The position numbers and the translations under genes are program-made. Positions 40,066 to 50,052 of a DNA stretch of 64,000 nucleotides are shown here, one piece after another. The DNA comes from Streptomyces carminius (GTDB taxonomy: Bacteria > Actinomycetota > Actinomycetes > Streptomycetales > Streptomycetaceae): NCBI RefSeq assembly GCF_002794255.1, contig NZ_PGGW01000065.1, positions 29,731-93,730 on the forward strand. The letters are read 5' to 3'. Under the pieces are notes generated by a model. It searched no databases. It was not told the origin of the DNA and was given only the letters and a program-made list of their open reading frames with translations. Positions within the stretch are counted from its first letter, which is position 1. Each line of letters starts with the position of its first letter.

Positions 40066-43000
40066 TCACCGGACGGCCCGCCGCGACGCGGGCACGGGCG
40101 CGTCCGGCAGGTCCCGCGGGAGCAGGGTCTTGAGATCGGTGACACTGGGCAGGTCCAGGCCGGCGAGCCGCCGGGCCTGCCGGGTGATCATGTTCTCCAG
40201 CAGACGGCGGGCCAGCCGGGCGTTGCCGAAGGAACGGTCCCGCGGGATGGCGTCCACATGGGCGCGCAGCGCGGCCAGGGTGTCCGGGGCGCACTCGTAG
40301 CCGGAGGCGGCCGCGTGGTGGCCGATGATGGTGACCAGCTCGTCGGTGCTGTAGTCCTCGAACTCCACGGTCCGGGAGAACCGCGAGGCCAGGCCGGGGT
40401 TGGAGGCCAGGAAGCGGTCCATCTCGGCGGTGTACCCGGCGACGATGACCACCACGTCGTCGCGGTGGTCCTCCATGAGCTTCAGCAGGGTGTCCACGGC
40501 CTCGCGGCCGAAGTCGTTGCCGGAGCCGCCCTCGGGGGTGAGGGTGTAGGCCTCGTCGATGAACAGCACCCCGCCCAGCGCGCTGGTGAAGACCTCCTTG
40601 GTGAGCTGGGCGGTGTGGCCGACGTACTGGCCGACCAGGTCGGCACGGGCCACCTCCACCAGGCGGTCCGAGCGCAGCACGCCCAGGGAGTGCAGCAGTT
40701 CGGCGTAGAGCCGGGCGACGGTGGTCTTGCCGGTGCCGGGCGGGCCGGTGAAGACCAGGTGGTTGCTGAGCTTCGGGGCGGGCAGCCCGGCCGCGGCCCG
40801 CTGCCGGGCGGTGGACAGCAGGCTGACCAGGTCGGTGACCTCGCGTTTGACCGCACCCAGGCCCACCATGGCCTCCAGCCGCTCCAGCGGACCGGGCTCC
40901 TGCCCGCCCTCCTCGGCGGTGCCGCTCGCGACCGCGGCGGCGGCCTCGCTGATGTCCTGCGGCAGCAGCAGCGTCAGGTCGTCCTCGCCGGGGTCGGTCA
41001 TGGTGGCGAGCCGGAAGGCCTGGCGGTCGATCATCTCCTCGAAGACACCGCGGGCGGCGCGGCCGTTGCCGAAGGTCTCGTCCCGGGTCATCTGCTCGAA
41101 GTGGACGGCCAGGGCCTCGCGGGTGCCCGGCCCCAGCACGTACTGGTGGCGGGCGCACATGCTCTCGGTGATGGTGACCAGGTCGTCCACCGAGTAGTTG
41201 GCGAACTCCACGGTGCGGGTGAAACGGGAGGCCATGCCGGGGTTGGCGGACAGGAAGGACGCCATCTGCTCGGAGTATCCGGCGGCGATGACCACCACGT
41301 CGTCGCGGTGGTCCTCCATGAGCTTCAGCAGGGTGTCCACGGCCTCGCGGCCGAAGTCGTTGGAGGCCGCGCCGTCGGGGGTGAGGGTGTAGGCCTCGTC
41401 GATGAACAGCACCCCGCCCAGCGCGCTGTTGAACGCCTCGGTGGTCTTGATGGCGGTGCCGCCGATGACCTGGGCGACCAGGTCGGCGCGGGAGACCTCC
41501 ACCAGATGACCGCTGCGCAGCACGCCCAGCTCCGCCAGGATGGCGCCGTACAGCCGGGCGACGGTGGTCTTGCCGGTGCCGGGCGGTCCGGCGAACACCA
41601 GATGGCGGCTCATCGAGGCGACGGGCATGCCCAGCCGCCGGCGGCGCTCGGCGAGCTGGTTGAGGTTGACCAGGGTGCGGACCTGGTGCTTGACGTTCTC
41701 CAGACCGGTGAGGGTCTCCAGCTCCTCCAGCGGGCCGGCGGAGCCGCCGGAGGAACCGGAGCCGGAACCGGTGTCGGCGGCGCCGACGGCGGCGTTCTCG
41801 CCCCAGGCGTCCTCGGCGCCGTTGTCGGTGCTGATCAGGTGCTCGACGGTGACGTGCTCGCCGGGACGGGTCTGCTTCAGACCGGCGCCGCGGTTCTCGC
41901 GCACGGTGCAGCCGGTGAGGGTGAGGGGCTGGTCGGTGTCGGCGCGGACGCCGTCGCCCCTGGCCCCGGTGACGGTGCAGTCGGTGATCTCGGCGCGGGC
42001 GCCGCGCAGCAGGTGGATGCCGTGGGCGCCCGGCTCCTCCACCCGCAGCCGCTCCAGGGCGGCCTCGGCGCCGTCGTCCACGGTGACGCCCGCCTCGCCG
42101 CTGCCGGTGACACGGCAGTCGCGCAGCTCGCCCAGGGCGCCCTTGCCGAAGACCACGCCCGCCGCCGCGGGGGAGCTCAGCACGCTGTCGCTGATGCGGG
42201 GCCGGGCGTCGTCGGATATGTGCACGGCCGCCGCGCCGGCGTCCTCGACCTCGCAGTGCTCGAAGCGCCCGCGCCCGTCGTCGGCGGCCTCGATGCCGTG
42301 GCCGCCGGTGCCGGCGATGCGGACGTGCCGCAGCAGCGGGTCGGCCGCGGAGCGGACGGCCACGCCCACCCCGGCCGCGCCGGTGACGGTCAGCCGGTCG
42401 AACTCGGCCACCGAGTCCTGTTCGAGGACCACCGCGCCGGCCTCGTGCCCGCAGTCGCGCACCGTCGTGTCGCGCAGCAGCGGGGAACTGCCCTCGGTGA
42501 CGCGGACGGCCGGCTCGTTCCGCGCGTCCTGGAAGACGCACTCCTCCAGGACGCCCCGGGAGCGGTCCATCACCAGCAGTCCGCTCTGCTGGGTGCGGCG
42601 GGTGGTGCAGCGCCGCAGATGAGGGTCGGCGCCGCCGGTGATGACGACGGCGTTGGTGGAGATCGCCTCGAAGATGGTGTCCTCCACCTCGGGCCGGGCG
42701 ACGCTGGTGACCAGCAGCCCGACGGCGGTGTCGTGGACGGTGGTGCGCACCACGCGGGTGGAGCTGTGGCCCTCCAGGGCGATGGCGGGCTTGTCGCTGC
42801 CGGAGATGTCGCAGTCCTCGATCACGCCGGCGGACTCGCCGTTGGCCAGGATGCCGTTGCCGCGCGCGCCGCGCATCCGGCAGCCGCGCACGGTGGGGCG
42901 GCCCTGCTCGCCGATGACCACCGCGGAGGTGCCGAAGTTGTCGAAGACGCAGTCCTCAATGGTGCTCGGGGACTGGGAGGTCTCCACGATCCCGGCACCG

Positions 43001-43404
43001 CCGGGATTGGTGATGCGGCAGCCGCGGACGGCCAGGGAGCCGGAGCCGCGGGTCAGCAGCGCGGTCCAGCCGGCCCCGTTGACGGTGCAGCCGTCCAGCG
43101 CCACCTGGCCGGCGGGGACGTCCAGCACCGGGTTGTCCTTGTCGAACCCGCGCAGCGTCAGCCCGGTGAGCAGCACCGCGTCGGCCCGCAGGCTGACCGC
43201 GCTGCCCCGGCGCGGACAGATCTCCACCTGGTCCGGGGAGCCCTCGCCGACCAGGGTCACCCGGGTGGTGATCTCCAGGTTCTCGGGGTAGCGGCCGGGA
43301 CCGACGCGGATGACCGCCCCGGTACGGGCCTGGGTCAGGGCTTCACCGATGGTGGCGAAAGCGCCTGGCCCCTGGGAGCCGACCGTCAGCAACTGCCGTG
43401 ACAC
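40066..43404 (-). CDS. Right-handed beta-helix protein fused to tandem CbxX/EccA-type AAA+ ATPases
   Basis: 1112 residues. The N-terminal part (about 1-465) is a right-handed parallel beta-helix: a pectin-lyase-like SQGPGAFATIGEALTQARTG start, then about 22-residue rungs such as GVGVAVRSAADPLLRHVRIA. After a Gly/Ser linker two AAA+ modules follow, each with Walker A GPPGTGKTTVARLY (about 600 and 885) and Walker B GVLFIDEAYTLTP. The modules match CbxX/CfqX and EccA, the cytosolic ATPase of mycobacterial ESX systems that handles substrates. No signal peptide. Start GTG 43404 has AGGAGG 11 bp upstream. It lies beside mycP and eccC, so a substrate-sorting or chaperone role is inferred. Confidence 0.88.
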   Translation of the reverse strand: MSRQLLTVGSQGPGAFATIGEALTQARTGAVIRVGPGRYPENLEITTRVTLVGEGSPDQVEICPRRGSAVSLRADAVLLTGLTLRGFDKDNPVLDVPAGQVALDGCTVNGAGWTALLTRGSGSLAVRGCRITNPGGAGIVETSQSPSTIEDCVFDNFGTSAVVIGEQGRPTVRGCRMRGARGNGILANGESAGVIEDCDISGSDKPAIALEGHSSTRVVRTTVHDTAVGLLVTSVARPEVEDTIFEAISTNAVVITGGADPHLRRCTTRRTQQSGLLVMDRSRGVLEECVFQDARNEPAVRVTEGSSPLLRDTTVRDCGHEAGAVVLEQDSVAEFDRLTVTGAAGVGVAVRSAADPLLRHVRIAGTGGHGIEAADDGRGRFEHCEVEDAGAAAVHISDDARPRISDSVLSSPAAAGVVFGKGALGELRDCRVTGSGEAGVTVDDGAEAALERLRVEEPGAHGIHLLRGARAEITDCTVTGARGDGVRADTDQPLTLTGCTVRENRGAGLKQTRPGEHVTVEHLISTDNGAEDAWGENAAVGAADTGSGSGSSGGSAGPLEELETLTGLENVKHQVRTLVNLNQLAERRRRLGMPVASMSRHLVFAGPPGTGKTTVARLYGAILAELGVLRSGHLVEVSRADLVAQVIGGTAIKTTEAFNSALGGVLFIDEAYTLTPDGAASNDFGREAVDTLLKLMEDHRDDVVVIAAGYSEQMASFLSANPGMASRFTRTVEFANYSVDDLVTITESMCARHQYVLGPGTREALAVHFEQMTRDETFGNGRAARGVFEEMIDRQAFRLATMTDPGEDDLTLLLPQDISEAAAAVASGTAEEGGQEPGPLERLEAMVGLGAVKREVTDLVSLLSTARQRAAAGLPAPKLSNHLVFTGPPGTGKTTVARLYAELLHSLGVLRSDRLVEVARADLVGQYVGHTAQLTKEVFTSALGGVLFIDEAYTLTPEGGSGNDFGREAVDTLLKLMEDHRDDVVVIVAGYTAEMDRFLASNPGLASRFSRTVEFEDYSTDELVTIIGHHAAASGYECAPDTLAALRAHVDAIPRDRSFGNARLARRLLENMITRQARRLAGLDLPSVTDLKTLLPRDLPDAPVPASRRAVR

Positions 43405-43622
43405 GCGCCTTGAACCTCCTGGGGATCGTCGCTGCCGCCCGCCGCGGTGTGTGCGGGTGCGCGGAGAGGGTGCGGGGGGAGAACCGGTAGCGGGGGACGG
43501 GTGGGTGGACGGCGCCGTGCGGGGCGGGCCCGATGGCAGCTCAGGACGGAGTATGCCGTACCCGGCCACCCGCCCCGGCGGGCACCGCGGTCACCGGCGC
43601 ACGCCGCGGGAGCGTGCCTATC

Positions 43623-44870
43623 ATGCGCGCCATGTCGAGCATCCCCGCCAAGCGCACGCCCCTCCTGGCCGCCGTCCTGGCCGCCGCCGTGGTGGCCGCG
43701 GCCGGAACCGCCCCGGTGGCGCGGGCCGAGCCCTCGCCCGGCGCGTCGCAGCCCTCCTCCGGGGAGGGGAGCGTGACACTGCTGCCGCCGCTGCCGGTGC
43801 GGCTGGGGGAGGGGCAGCCGTGCACCGGGCCCTCCTCGCAGAAGGCCACCGGCGCCCCGTGGGCCGTCCCGGTCCTCGGCCTGTCCCGGGCCCACCGGCT
43901 GGCCGACGGCAGCGGCGTGACGGTGGCCGTCGTCGACACCGGCGTGGCGCCCGGCGTCCCCGGGCTGAAGGGCCGGGTGACGGCCGAGGGGGCAGCCGGA
44001 CAGGACTGCGCGGGGCACGGCAGCTTCGCCGCGGCGCTCATCGCCGGGGCCGTACGTCCCGACAGCGGCGTCACGGGGGTGGCCCCCGGGGCAGACATCC
44101 TTGCCCTCAAGGGCACCGACGACCGCGGGGTGCCCTCCCCGGAACTGGTCGCCGCCGGCATCCGGGAGGCCGCCGACCGCGGCGCGGACGTCATCTACGT
44201 CGGCCACGCGCTGCGCACCGGCCGCGCGGAGCTGACCGCCGCCGTCGAGCACGCCGCGGACAAGGACGCCCTGGTGGTCGCCCCGGCCGCGCCCGACGCC
44301 GTGTCGCGCGAGGAGGTGGAGGCGAACGGCGGGCAGCCCCCGCGCGGGCCGTACTGGCCGGCGGCGGTGCCCGAGGCGCTGGCGGTGGTCGAGTTCGGCC
44401 CCGACGGGCTGCGGCAGCGCGACGCGCCGCCCTCCCACGACCCCGATCTGGCGGCACCGGGGGCGTCGATGGTCAGCGCCGGACCGGACGGGGACGGCCA
44501 CTACATCGCCTCCGGCGCCTCGCTGGCGGCCGCCTGCGTCGCCGGGGCCGCGGCACTGGTGCGCGAGCGCCATCCGGAACTGAGCGCCGCCGAGGTCGGC
44601 CGGCGGCTGACGGCCACCGGCTACCCCGCCAACCCGAAGCGGGTGGACCCCTACGCCGCGCTCTCCCTGACCACGGCCGAGATGGGCGAGTACGCCGCCC
44701 CGCCCGCCGCCCGGGTGCGGCCCCCGGCCGACCCCGGGCCGCGCGTCACGGCACTCACCGTGGCCGCCGTCTCGGCGGGGGTGGTGGCGTTGCTCGCCGC
44801 CCTGGCGGTGGTGCTCCCCCGGGGGCGGGCCCGCCGCTGGACGCCGCCCGGTCTGCCCGGCTCGGGCTGA
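43623..44870 (+). CDS. mycP: Type VII secretion mycosin (subtilisin-like protease MycP)
   Basis: 415 residues. An N-terminal signal peptide ends at ARA-EP (about 40). The S8 protease triad is Asp105 (VAVVDTGV), His132 (CAGHGSFAA) and Ser300 (SGASLAAA). A C-terminal membrane helix (AAVSAGVVALLAALAVVL) and basic tail anchor it outside the membrane. Mycosins stabilise the ESX complex and process some substrates. The catalytic serine motif is SGAS rather than the common GTS, but Ser is present. The start ATG 43623 fits the signal peptide. It is divergent from the AAA gene and convergent with eccC. Confidence 0.92.
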   Translation: MRAMSSIPAKRTPLLAAVLAAAVVAAAGTAPVARAEPSPGASQPSSGEGSVTLLPPLPVRLGEGQPCTGPSSQKATGAPWAVPVLGLSRAHRLADGSGVTVAVVDTGVAPGVPGLKGRVTAEGAAGQDCAGHGSFAAALIAGAVRPDSGVTGVAPGADILALKGTDDRGVPSPELVAAGIREAADRGADVIYVGHALRTGRAELTAAVEHAADKDALVVAPAAPDAVSREEVEANGGQPPRGPYWPAAVPEALAVVEFGPDGLRQRDAPPSHDPDLAAPGASMVSAGPDGDGHYIASGASLAAACVAGAAALVRERHPELSAAEVGRRLTATGYPANPKRVDPYAALSLTTAEMGEYAAPPAARVRPPADPGPRVTALTVAAVSAGVVALLAALAVVLPRGRARRWTPPGLPGSG

Positions 44871-45150
44871 GGGCCGCCCCGCGGCCGGTGGCGGGCCCGC
44901 CCGCCTTGCGCGGGGGGAACGCCGCGGCCCCCGTACCGGGACCTGTCCGGAGGACGCGGCGGCGCGGCGGGACACGGTGGCCGACGCCGCGGACCCGCCG
45001 GAGGCCACGGACCGGGCGCCGGGCCCCGCCCGGCGGCTCCCGTCCGCTCCGCGGCCCCCTCGGGTCGGCGTGGCCGGGACGGGTTCGGGCGCGGTTCCGC
45101 CGACGGTGTCCTCGCCGGGGTGCACGGATCCCCTTCCGTCCCGTGCCCGC

Positions 45151-45203
45151 GCGTCCCCGGGGGTTCCCCCCGGTCGGCAGCCGGGGGGAACCCCCGGGGA
45201 CGC
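45151..45203. terminator. Perfect 23-bp stem hairpin
   Basis: Arms 45151-45173 and 45181-45203 are perfectly complementary with a 7-base loop (TCGGCAG). It is the most stable structure in the mycP-eccC gap and a likely bidirectional terminator, although it is about 280 bp from mycP and 410 bp from eccC. Confidence 0.6.
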
Positions 45204-45466
45204 GGGACGGGTGAACGGCGCCGGACGCCGGGCCGGGCCGCCGCCTGCCGGGGCGGTGGCCGGACAGGTCTGCCGGGCGGTGCCCCGCAGTGGGTGTTCC
45301 CGCCGGGCGCGGGGGAGGCCCGGCCCGGCGGGGGGCCGTCCTCGCTCCGGGCGTCCCCGGACGGTTCCGGTGGCGCCGGAAGGGGGCGTTCCCCGGGGGC
45401 AGCCGGGGCGGGGGTACCTCCCGGGCCGCCGGGCCCAGGGGGAGCGTCGCACCCCGGAGCGGTCCC

Positions 45467-45490
45467 GGGTCTCCCCGGCCGGGGAGACCC
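45467..45490. repeat. 24-bp perfect palindrome
   Basis: GGGTCTCCCCGG followed by its exact reverse complement, no loop. It lies between the hairpin at 45151 and the end of eccC. It could be a second terminator element or a protein-binding site. Confidence 0.6.
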
Positions 45491-45613
45491 GCCGGGAGAA
45501 CCGCGGTACCAGGTGCCCGGGGCGTCCCCGCCGGGCCCGGGAGCGCTCCCGGGCGGCCGTGCCCGGGCGGCACCCCGCGGGGCCCGCCGGGCGTCCGCTC
45601 GCCCGGGCCCCGG

Positions 45614-48600
45614 TCACCGGGCCTCCTCCAGCAGCGGTGTCTGGACCTGCAGGCTCTTGCGGCGGGCGATCCGCAGAGCCCGTCCCGGGATGAGCTCGCG
45701 CCCCTTGATGTTGCCGAAGAGATAGCCCTCGCCGGGCGGGCAGGACATCAGCAGGGCGGGGGTGTTGACCTCCAGCATGCGGCGCAGCAGCGGATCGTTC
45801 AGACCGCGCCCGACACCGGCGGCGGAACGGGAGACGATCACGTGCAGGCCGACCTCGTGGCCGAGGGCGAGGTGGTCGTAGAGCGGGGCGAAGGGCTGGT
45901 TCATCGGGCCGGAGCCGATCATGTCGTAGTCGTCGACCAGGATGAACAGCCGCGGCCCCTGCCACCAGTCGGAGCGCCGCATGCGGGCGGGGGCGATGTC
46001 CTCGCCGGGGATGCGCTGCTTGATGGCGCGGGCCGCGCCGTCGACGAACTCCTTCAGGGCGTCCATGGAGACCGCGTGCCCCAGGCGGTACTCCTCGGGC
46101 ACGGCCTCGACCAGCTCGCGGCGGTAGTCCACGGTCATGACGCGGGCCTGGGCGGGGGAGTAGGTGCCGGTGATGGCCCTGGCGATCACCCGCAGCAGGT
46201 TGGTCTTGCCGCACTCGGTGTCGCCGACCACGAGCAGGTGGGGGCTCTCGGAGAAGTCGTGCCAGACCGGCGAGAGCTGGTTCTCCTCCAGGCCGAGGGG
46301 GACGCGCAGGTTGTACTCGCCCTCGGCGGCGGCGGGCAGTTCGGTCACGGCCAGAGTGGCGGGCAGCATCCGCACCGCCGGGGCGGCCGGGCCCGTCCAG
46401 CTCTCGGTGACGGCGGCCACCAGTGACTCGACGCCCTCGGCGAGGTCCTCGGCGTCCTCGACGCCGTCGATACGGGGCAGCGCGGTGAGGTAGTGGAACT
46501 TGTCGGTGGTCAGGCCGCGCCCGGGGACGCGGGGGACGGAGGCGGCCACGCGCGAGCCGACCTGGGAGTCCATCGCGTCGCCCATGCGCAGTTCCAGCTT
46601 GGTGCCGGCCTGGTCGCGGACCCCGGCGGACAGCTCCACCCAGCGGGCGGTGGTGACGACCAGGTGGATGCCGTAGTTCAGGCCGCGGGCCGCCAGCGCG
46701 TTGAAGGTGGGAACCTGCCGGTCGAGGTCCTGGCGGACGGTGGACCAGCCGTCGACGACGAGGAAGACGTCACCGTGGGGCTCGTCGGCGAACTCACCGT
46801 TCGCGCGCCGGCGGCGGTAGGTGGCCATGGAGTCGATGCCGTTGTCCAGGAAGAACTTCTCGCGCCGGGCCAGCAGCGAGGTGACCTCGGAGACGGTGCG
46901 GCTCACCCGCTCGGTGTCCACCCGGGTGGCGACCCCGGACACGTGCGGCAGGCCGGTCAGCCCGACCAGGGTGCCGCCGCCGAAGTCCAGGCAGTAGAAC
47001 TGCACCTCGCGGGGGGTGTGGGTCAGTGCCAGCGCGGTGATCAGGGTGCGGACCATGGTGCTCTTGCCGCTCTGCGGGCCGCCGGCGATGGCGACATGGC
47101 CGCCGGCCCCGGACAGGTTCACCGTCAGCAGGTCGCGCAGCTGCTCGAAGGGCTTGTCGACGATGCCGATCGGGACGGTCAGCCTGCCCCGCAGCGGCCA
47201 GTCGGCGGTGGTCAGGCCCAGGTGGGGGTCGGGAACGAGCGGCGGCAGCAGCTGGTCGAGGGTGGGCGGGGTGTCCAGCGGCGGCAGCCACACCTGGTGG
47301 GCGGGCGGGCCGGAGTCGCGCAGCCGCTCCACGGCCACCGACAGCAGGCTCTGCGCGTTCTCCTCCTCGCTCTCGTCCCCGTCCTCCGGCCCGTCCGTCT
47401 CGGGCTCCTCCGGCTGCGGGGCGTCGGCGTCGACCCGGGCGCGCGGCACCACCCAGCCGGAGGACCAGGGCACCACCTGACTGGCCACCTGGGAGGGCTC
47501 GGTGATCCGGCGCTGCTTGTAGGGGCCGGAGACGTAGGCGGCGCGGAAGCGGGTGAGGGCGTCCACACCGCTCTTGAGGTAGCCGCTGCCCGGCTGCGAC
47601 GGCAGCTCGTAGGCGTCGGGGACACCGAGGACGCCGCGGCTCTCCATGGCGGAGAAGGTGCGCAGACCGACGCGGTAGGACAGATGGCCCTCCAGCTGGT
47701 GGATACGGCCCTCGTCCAGGCGCTGGGAGGCCAGCAGCAGATGGACGCCCAGGGAGCGGCCCAGCCGGCCGATCACCACGAACAGGTCCATGAACTCGCG
47801 GTGCGCGGCGAGCAGTTCGCTGAACTCGTCGACGACGACGAACAGACTGGGCAGCGGCTGGAGCGGGGTGCCGGCGGCGCGGGCCTTCTCGTACTCCAGG
47901 GCGGAGGTGTAGTTGCCGGCCGCGCGCAGCAGCTCCTGGCGGCGGATCAGCTCACCGTGCAGGGCGTCCTGCATGCGGGCCACCAGGGAGACCTCGTCGG
48001 CCAGGTTGGTGATGACCGCCGAGGTGTGGGGCAGCTCGTCCAGGCCCAGGAAGGTGGCGCCGCCCTTGAAGTCCACCAGGACGAAGTTGAGGGTCTCGGA
48101 GGAGTTGGTCAGGGCGAGGGCCAGCACCAGGGTGCGCAGCAGTTCGCTCTTGCCGGAGCCGGTGGCGCCGATGAGCATGCCGTGCGGTCCGGTGCCGCCC
48201 TGCGCGGACTCCTTGATGTCCAGCTCCACCGGGGTGCCCTCGGCGCTGACGGCGATGGGCACCCGCAGCCGGGCGCTGCCGGTGTGCCGCTCCCACAGGG
48301 TGGGCGGATCGTGCCGGTACAGGTCGGGGATGCCCAGCAGGGTGGTGAGTTCCACGTCGCTGGACAGCGGCTGGGTGGCGTCCACGCCCCCGGTGTTCAT
48401 CCGGTAGGGGGCCAGCAGCCGGGCCAGGGCCTCGGCGGTGACCGGTCCCAGGGCGTCGGGGGCGCCCAGGGAGGTGGTCTGCTCCTTGCGTTCCCGGTCG
48501 GTGCGGACCAGCGCCACCTGGCCGTCCTCGACCTCCAGACGGAGGGTGGTGCGGCCGGGACGCCAGGTCAGCGCCCCGTCGACGTCCAGGACCACCGCGT

Positions 48601-49621
48601 TGCGGAAGCCCATGGAGTCGAAGCGGTGGCCGGCGGGGACGGTGACGCCGTCGATGACGACGACGGTGAAGGGCTCCTCCCGGCCGGCCTGGGCGTCCGG
48701 GTCGGCGGCGGGGCGCTCGGTGAACTCCGCGCCCAGCAGGTTCTCCAGCTCGCCGAAGGCCGAGACGATCATCCGCACCGGGCCGGCGCCGTCCTGCTCG
48801 TGCCGGTGGAGGCTGTGCGGCAGCCACTTGGCCCACTCCCACTGCTCGCGCCGCTCGTCGGACACGCACAGCGCGATCCACACGTCCTCGGGGGAGTGGA
48901 AGACCGCGAGCTGGGCCAGCATGCCGCGGACCATGGCGCGCACCGCCTCGGCCTCACCGCGGAAGAGGACCTTGGACCAGGCCCGCAGGTAGATCGCGAT
49001 GGGCTGGTCGGGGACGGTGGAGTAGGCGCGGGTGAAGCTGCGCAGCGCGTGGGCCGAGAGCGGCTCCAGGTCCTCGACGGGCTTGGTGGACAGCGGGCTC
49101 AGCTTCAGCGCCATGCGCTGGTCGCCCACGCCCATGCGGACCTCGGCGAAGTCCTCGTCGGTGGCACGGCGCTCCCACAGCCGGGTGGTGCGCACCAGGC
49201 ACTCCAGCGTGTGGGGGTGGGGGTGGCGCCAGGCCAGGGCCTTCTGCTGGTCGGCGACGGCCGAGCGCACCTTGCGCCGCACCTGGCCCAGGTAGCGCAG
49301 GTAGTCGCGGCGCTCACCCTTCAGCCGCTGCTTGCGCTCGGCGTTGCGGCGCATGATCTGGCCCAGCATCATCGCCGCGGAGGCCACCACCATCAGACCC
49401 AGCGCCAGGTAGATGAAGCTGCCGCCGCCGCGGGTCATGCCCGGCCGCATGAACATCAGCATCATCGACACCGACATCAGCGCCATCGGCAGGTAGGTCC
49501 ACACCGCCGAGGAGTCGGGCGTCACTTCCGGGAGCGTCGGCGGTTCCTGGAGGCTCAGCTCCCCGGACGGCATGTCCGGGCCGCGCCGCCGGGCCGGCCT
49601 GCGGAACAGGATCACGCTCAA
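45614..49621 (-). CDS. eccC: Type VII secretion ATPase EccC
   Basis: 1335 residues, a full-length fused EccC. Two N-terminal membrane helices (about 35-85) are followed by three FtsK/SpoIIIE ATPase domains with Walker A GATGSGKSE (about 485), GGPQSGKST (about 845) and GDTECGKTN (about 1130). The first carries Walker B-like VVVDEFSELL; the third has LFILVDDYD. EccC is the motor of ESX secretion and binds WXG100 substrates through its last domain. The start is probably TTG 49621 (MSVILFRRPARR, AAAAGGACG upstream); a GTG at 49615 is the alternative. Divergent from eccD. Confidence 0.95.
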   Translation of the reverse strand: MSVILFRRPARRRGPDMPSGELSLQEPPTLPEVTPDSSAVWTYLPMALMSVSMMLMFMRPGMTRGGGSFIYLALGLMVVASAAMMLGQIMRRNAERKQRLKGERRDYLRYLGQVRRKVRSAVADQQKALAWRHPHPHTLECLVRTTRLWERRATDEDFAEVRMGVGDQRMALKLSPLSTKPVEDLEPLSAHALRSFTRAYSTVPDQPIAIYLRAWSKVLFRGEAEAVRAMVRGMLAQLAVFHSPEDVWIALCVSDERREQWEWAKWLPHSLHRHEQDGAGPVRMIVSAFGELENLLGAEFTERPAADPDAQAGREEPFTVVVIDGVTVPAGHRFDSMGFRNAVVLDVDGALTWRPGRTTLRLEVEDGQVALVRTDRERKEQTTSLGAPDALGPVTAEALARLLAPYRMNTGGVDATQPLSSDVELTTLLGIPDLYRHDPPTLWERHTGSARLRVPIAVSAEGTPVELDIKESAQGGTGPHGMLIGATGSGKSELLRTLVLALALTNSSETLNFVLVDFKGGATFLGLDELPHTSAVITNLADEVSLVARMQDALHGELIRRQELLRAAGNYTSALEYEKARAAGTPLQPLPSLFVVVDEFSELLAAHREFMDLFVVIGRLGRSLGVHLLLASQRLDEGRIHQLEGHLSYRVGLRTFSAMESRGVLGVPDAYELPSQPGSGYLKSGVDALTRFRAAYVSGPYKQRRITEPSQVASQVVPWSSGWVVPRARVDADAPQPEEPETDGPEDGDESEEENAQSLLSVAVERLRDSGPPAHQVWLPPLDTPPTLDQLLPPLVPDPHLGLTTADWPLRGRLTVPIGIVDKPFEQLRDLLTVNLSGAGGHVAIAGGPQSGKSTMVRTLITALALTHTPREVQFYCLDFGGGTLVGLTGLPHVSGVATRVDTERVSRTVSEVTSLLARREKFFLDNGIDSMATYRRRRANGEFADEPHGDVFLVVDGWSTVRQDLDRQVPTFNALAARGLNYGIHLVVTTARWVELSAGVRDQAGTKLELRMGDAMDSQVGSRVAASVPRVPGRGLTTDKFHYLTALPRIDGVEDAEDLAEGVESLVAAVTESWTGPAAPAVRMLPATLAVTELPAAAEGEYNLRVPLGLEENQLSPVWHDFSESPHLLVVGDTECGKTNLLRVIARAITGTYSPAQARVMTVDYRRELVEAVPEEYRLGHAVSMDALKEFVDGAARAIKQRIPGEDIAPARMRRSDWWQGPRLFILVDDYDMIGSGPMNQPFAPLYDHLALGHEVGLHVIVSRSAAGVGRGLNDPLLRRMLEVNTPALLMSCPPGEGYLFGNIKGRELIPGRALRIARRKSLQVQTPLLEEAR

Positions 49622-50052
49622 CGAAAACGTCCTTTTCTCGTGGTTTTCCGGCCGGCTTTCCGGCAAGGAACAGGATGCCCGGTTCCGCCCCGGAGTGCGG
49701 AGCGGGAAAACACCGGGATTCCCCGGCCGGCCCGCCGATACCCGTCGGCCGGGTGCGGACGGGGCATAGAATAGGGAAGCCTTGGGGCAGCCGGTCGAGC
49801 CGGGGAGGGTTAAAAGGGCAACTTCCCCTGCCCCTTTCCCCGCCCGGCCGACGGCACAGGGTCTTTGTACGGTGGTCCGTGAGACGCACCGGACGTTGCA
49901 CAATAGGGCGGCCGCCGGTCAAACTCACCGGCACGTGCCACGCCGTCCGGCCCCCGCACCCGGCCGCCGGACGGTGTGTCCGCCCCTTTTCACCGGTTTT
50001 TCCCATGCCACCGCGACAATGCGCGGTCTGCCAGGAAGCGCGAACCACGACC
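49622..50052. promoter_or_regulatory. 431-bp divergent promoter region, eccC / eccD
   Basis: Divergent control region for the two halves of the secretion core. A TAGAAT box (49767-49772) and an AT-rich AGAAAAGGACGTTTTCG next to eccC stand out; no full promoter pair was fixed. No gene is supported. Confidence 0.4.

Larger units (their letters stand above)
44871..45613. other. 743-bp non-coding GC-rich gap between mycP and eccC
   Basis: The open frames here are Pro/Gly/Arg/Ala low-complexity translations without ribosome sites. The region holds several large inverted repeats, listed separately, and runs of CCCCGGG. It separates convergent mycP and eccC and seems to be a termination or structured region. 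Confidence 0.55.

Noticed and set aside
44977..45693. Protein genes in the mycP-eccC gap
   Set aside because: Low-complexity Pro/Gly/Arg translations, no ribosome sites, overlapping large palindromes.
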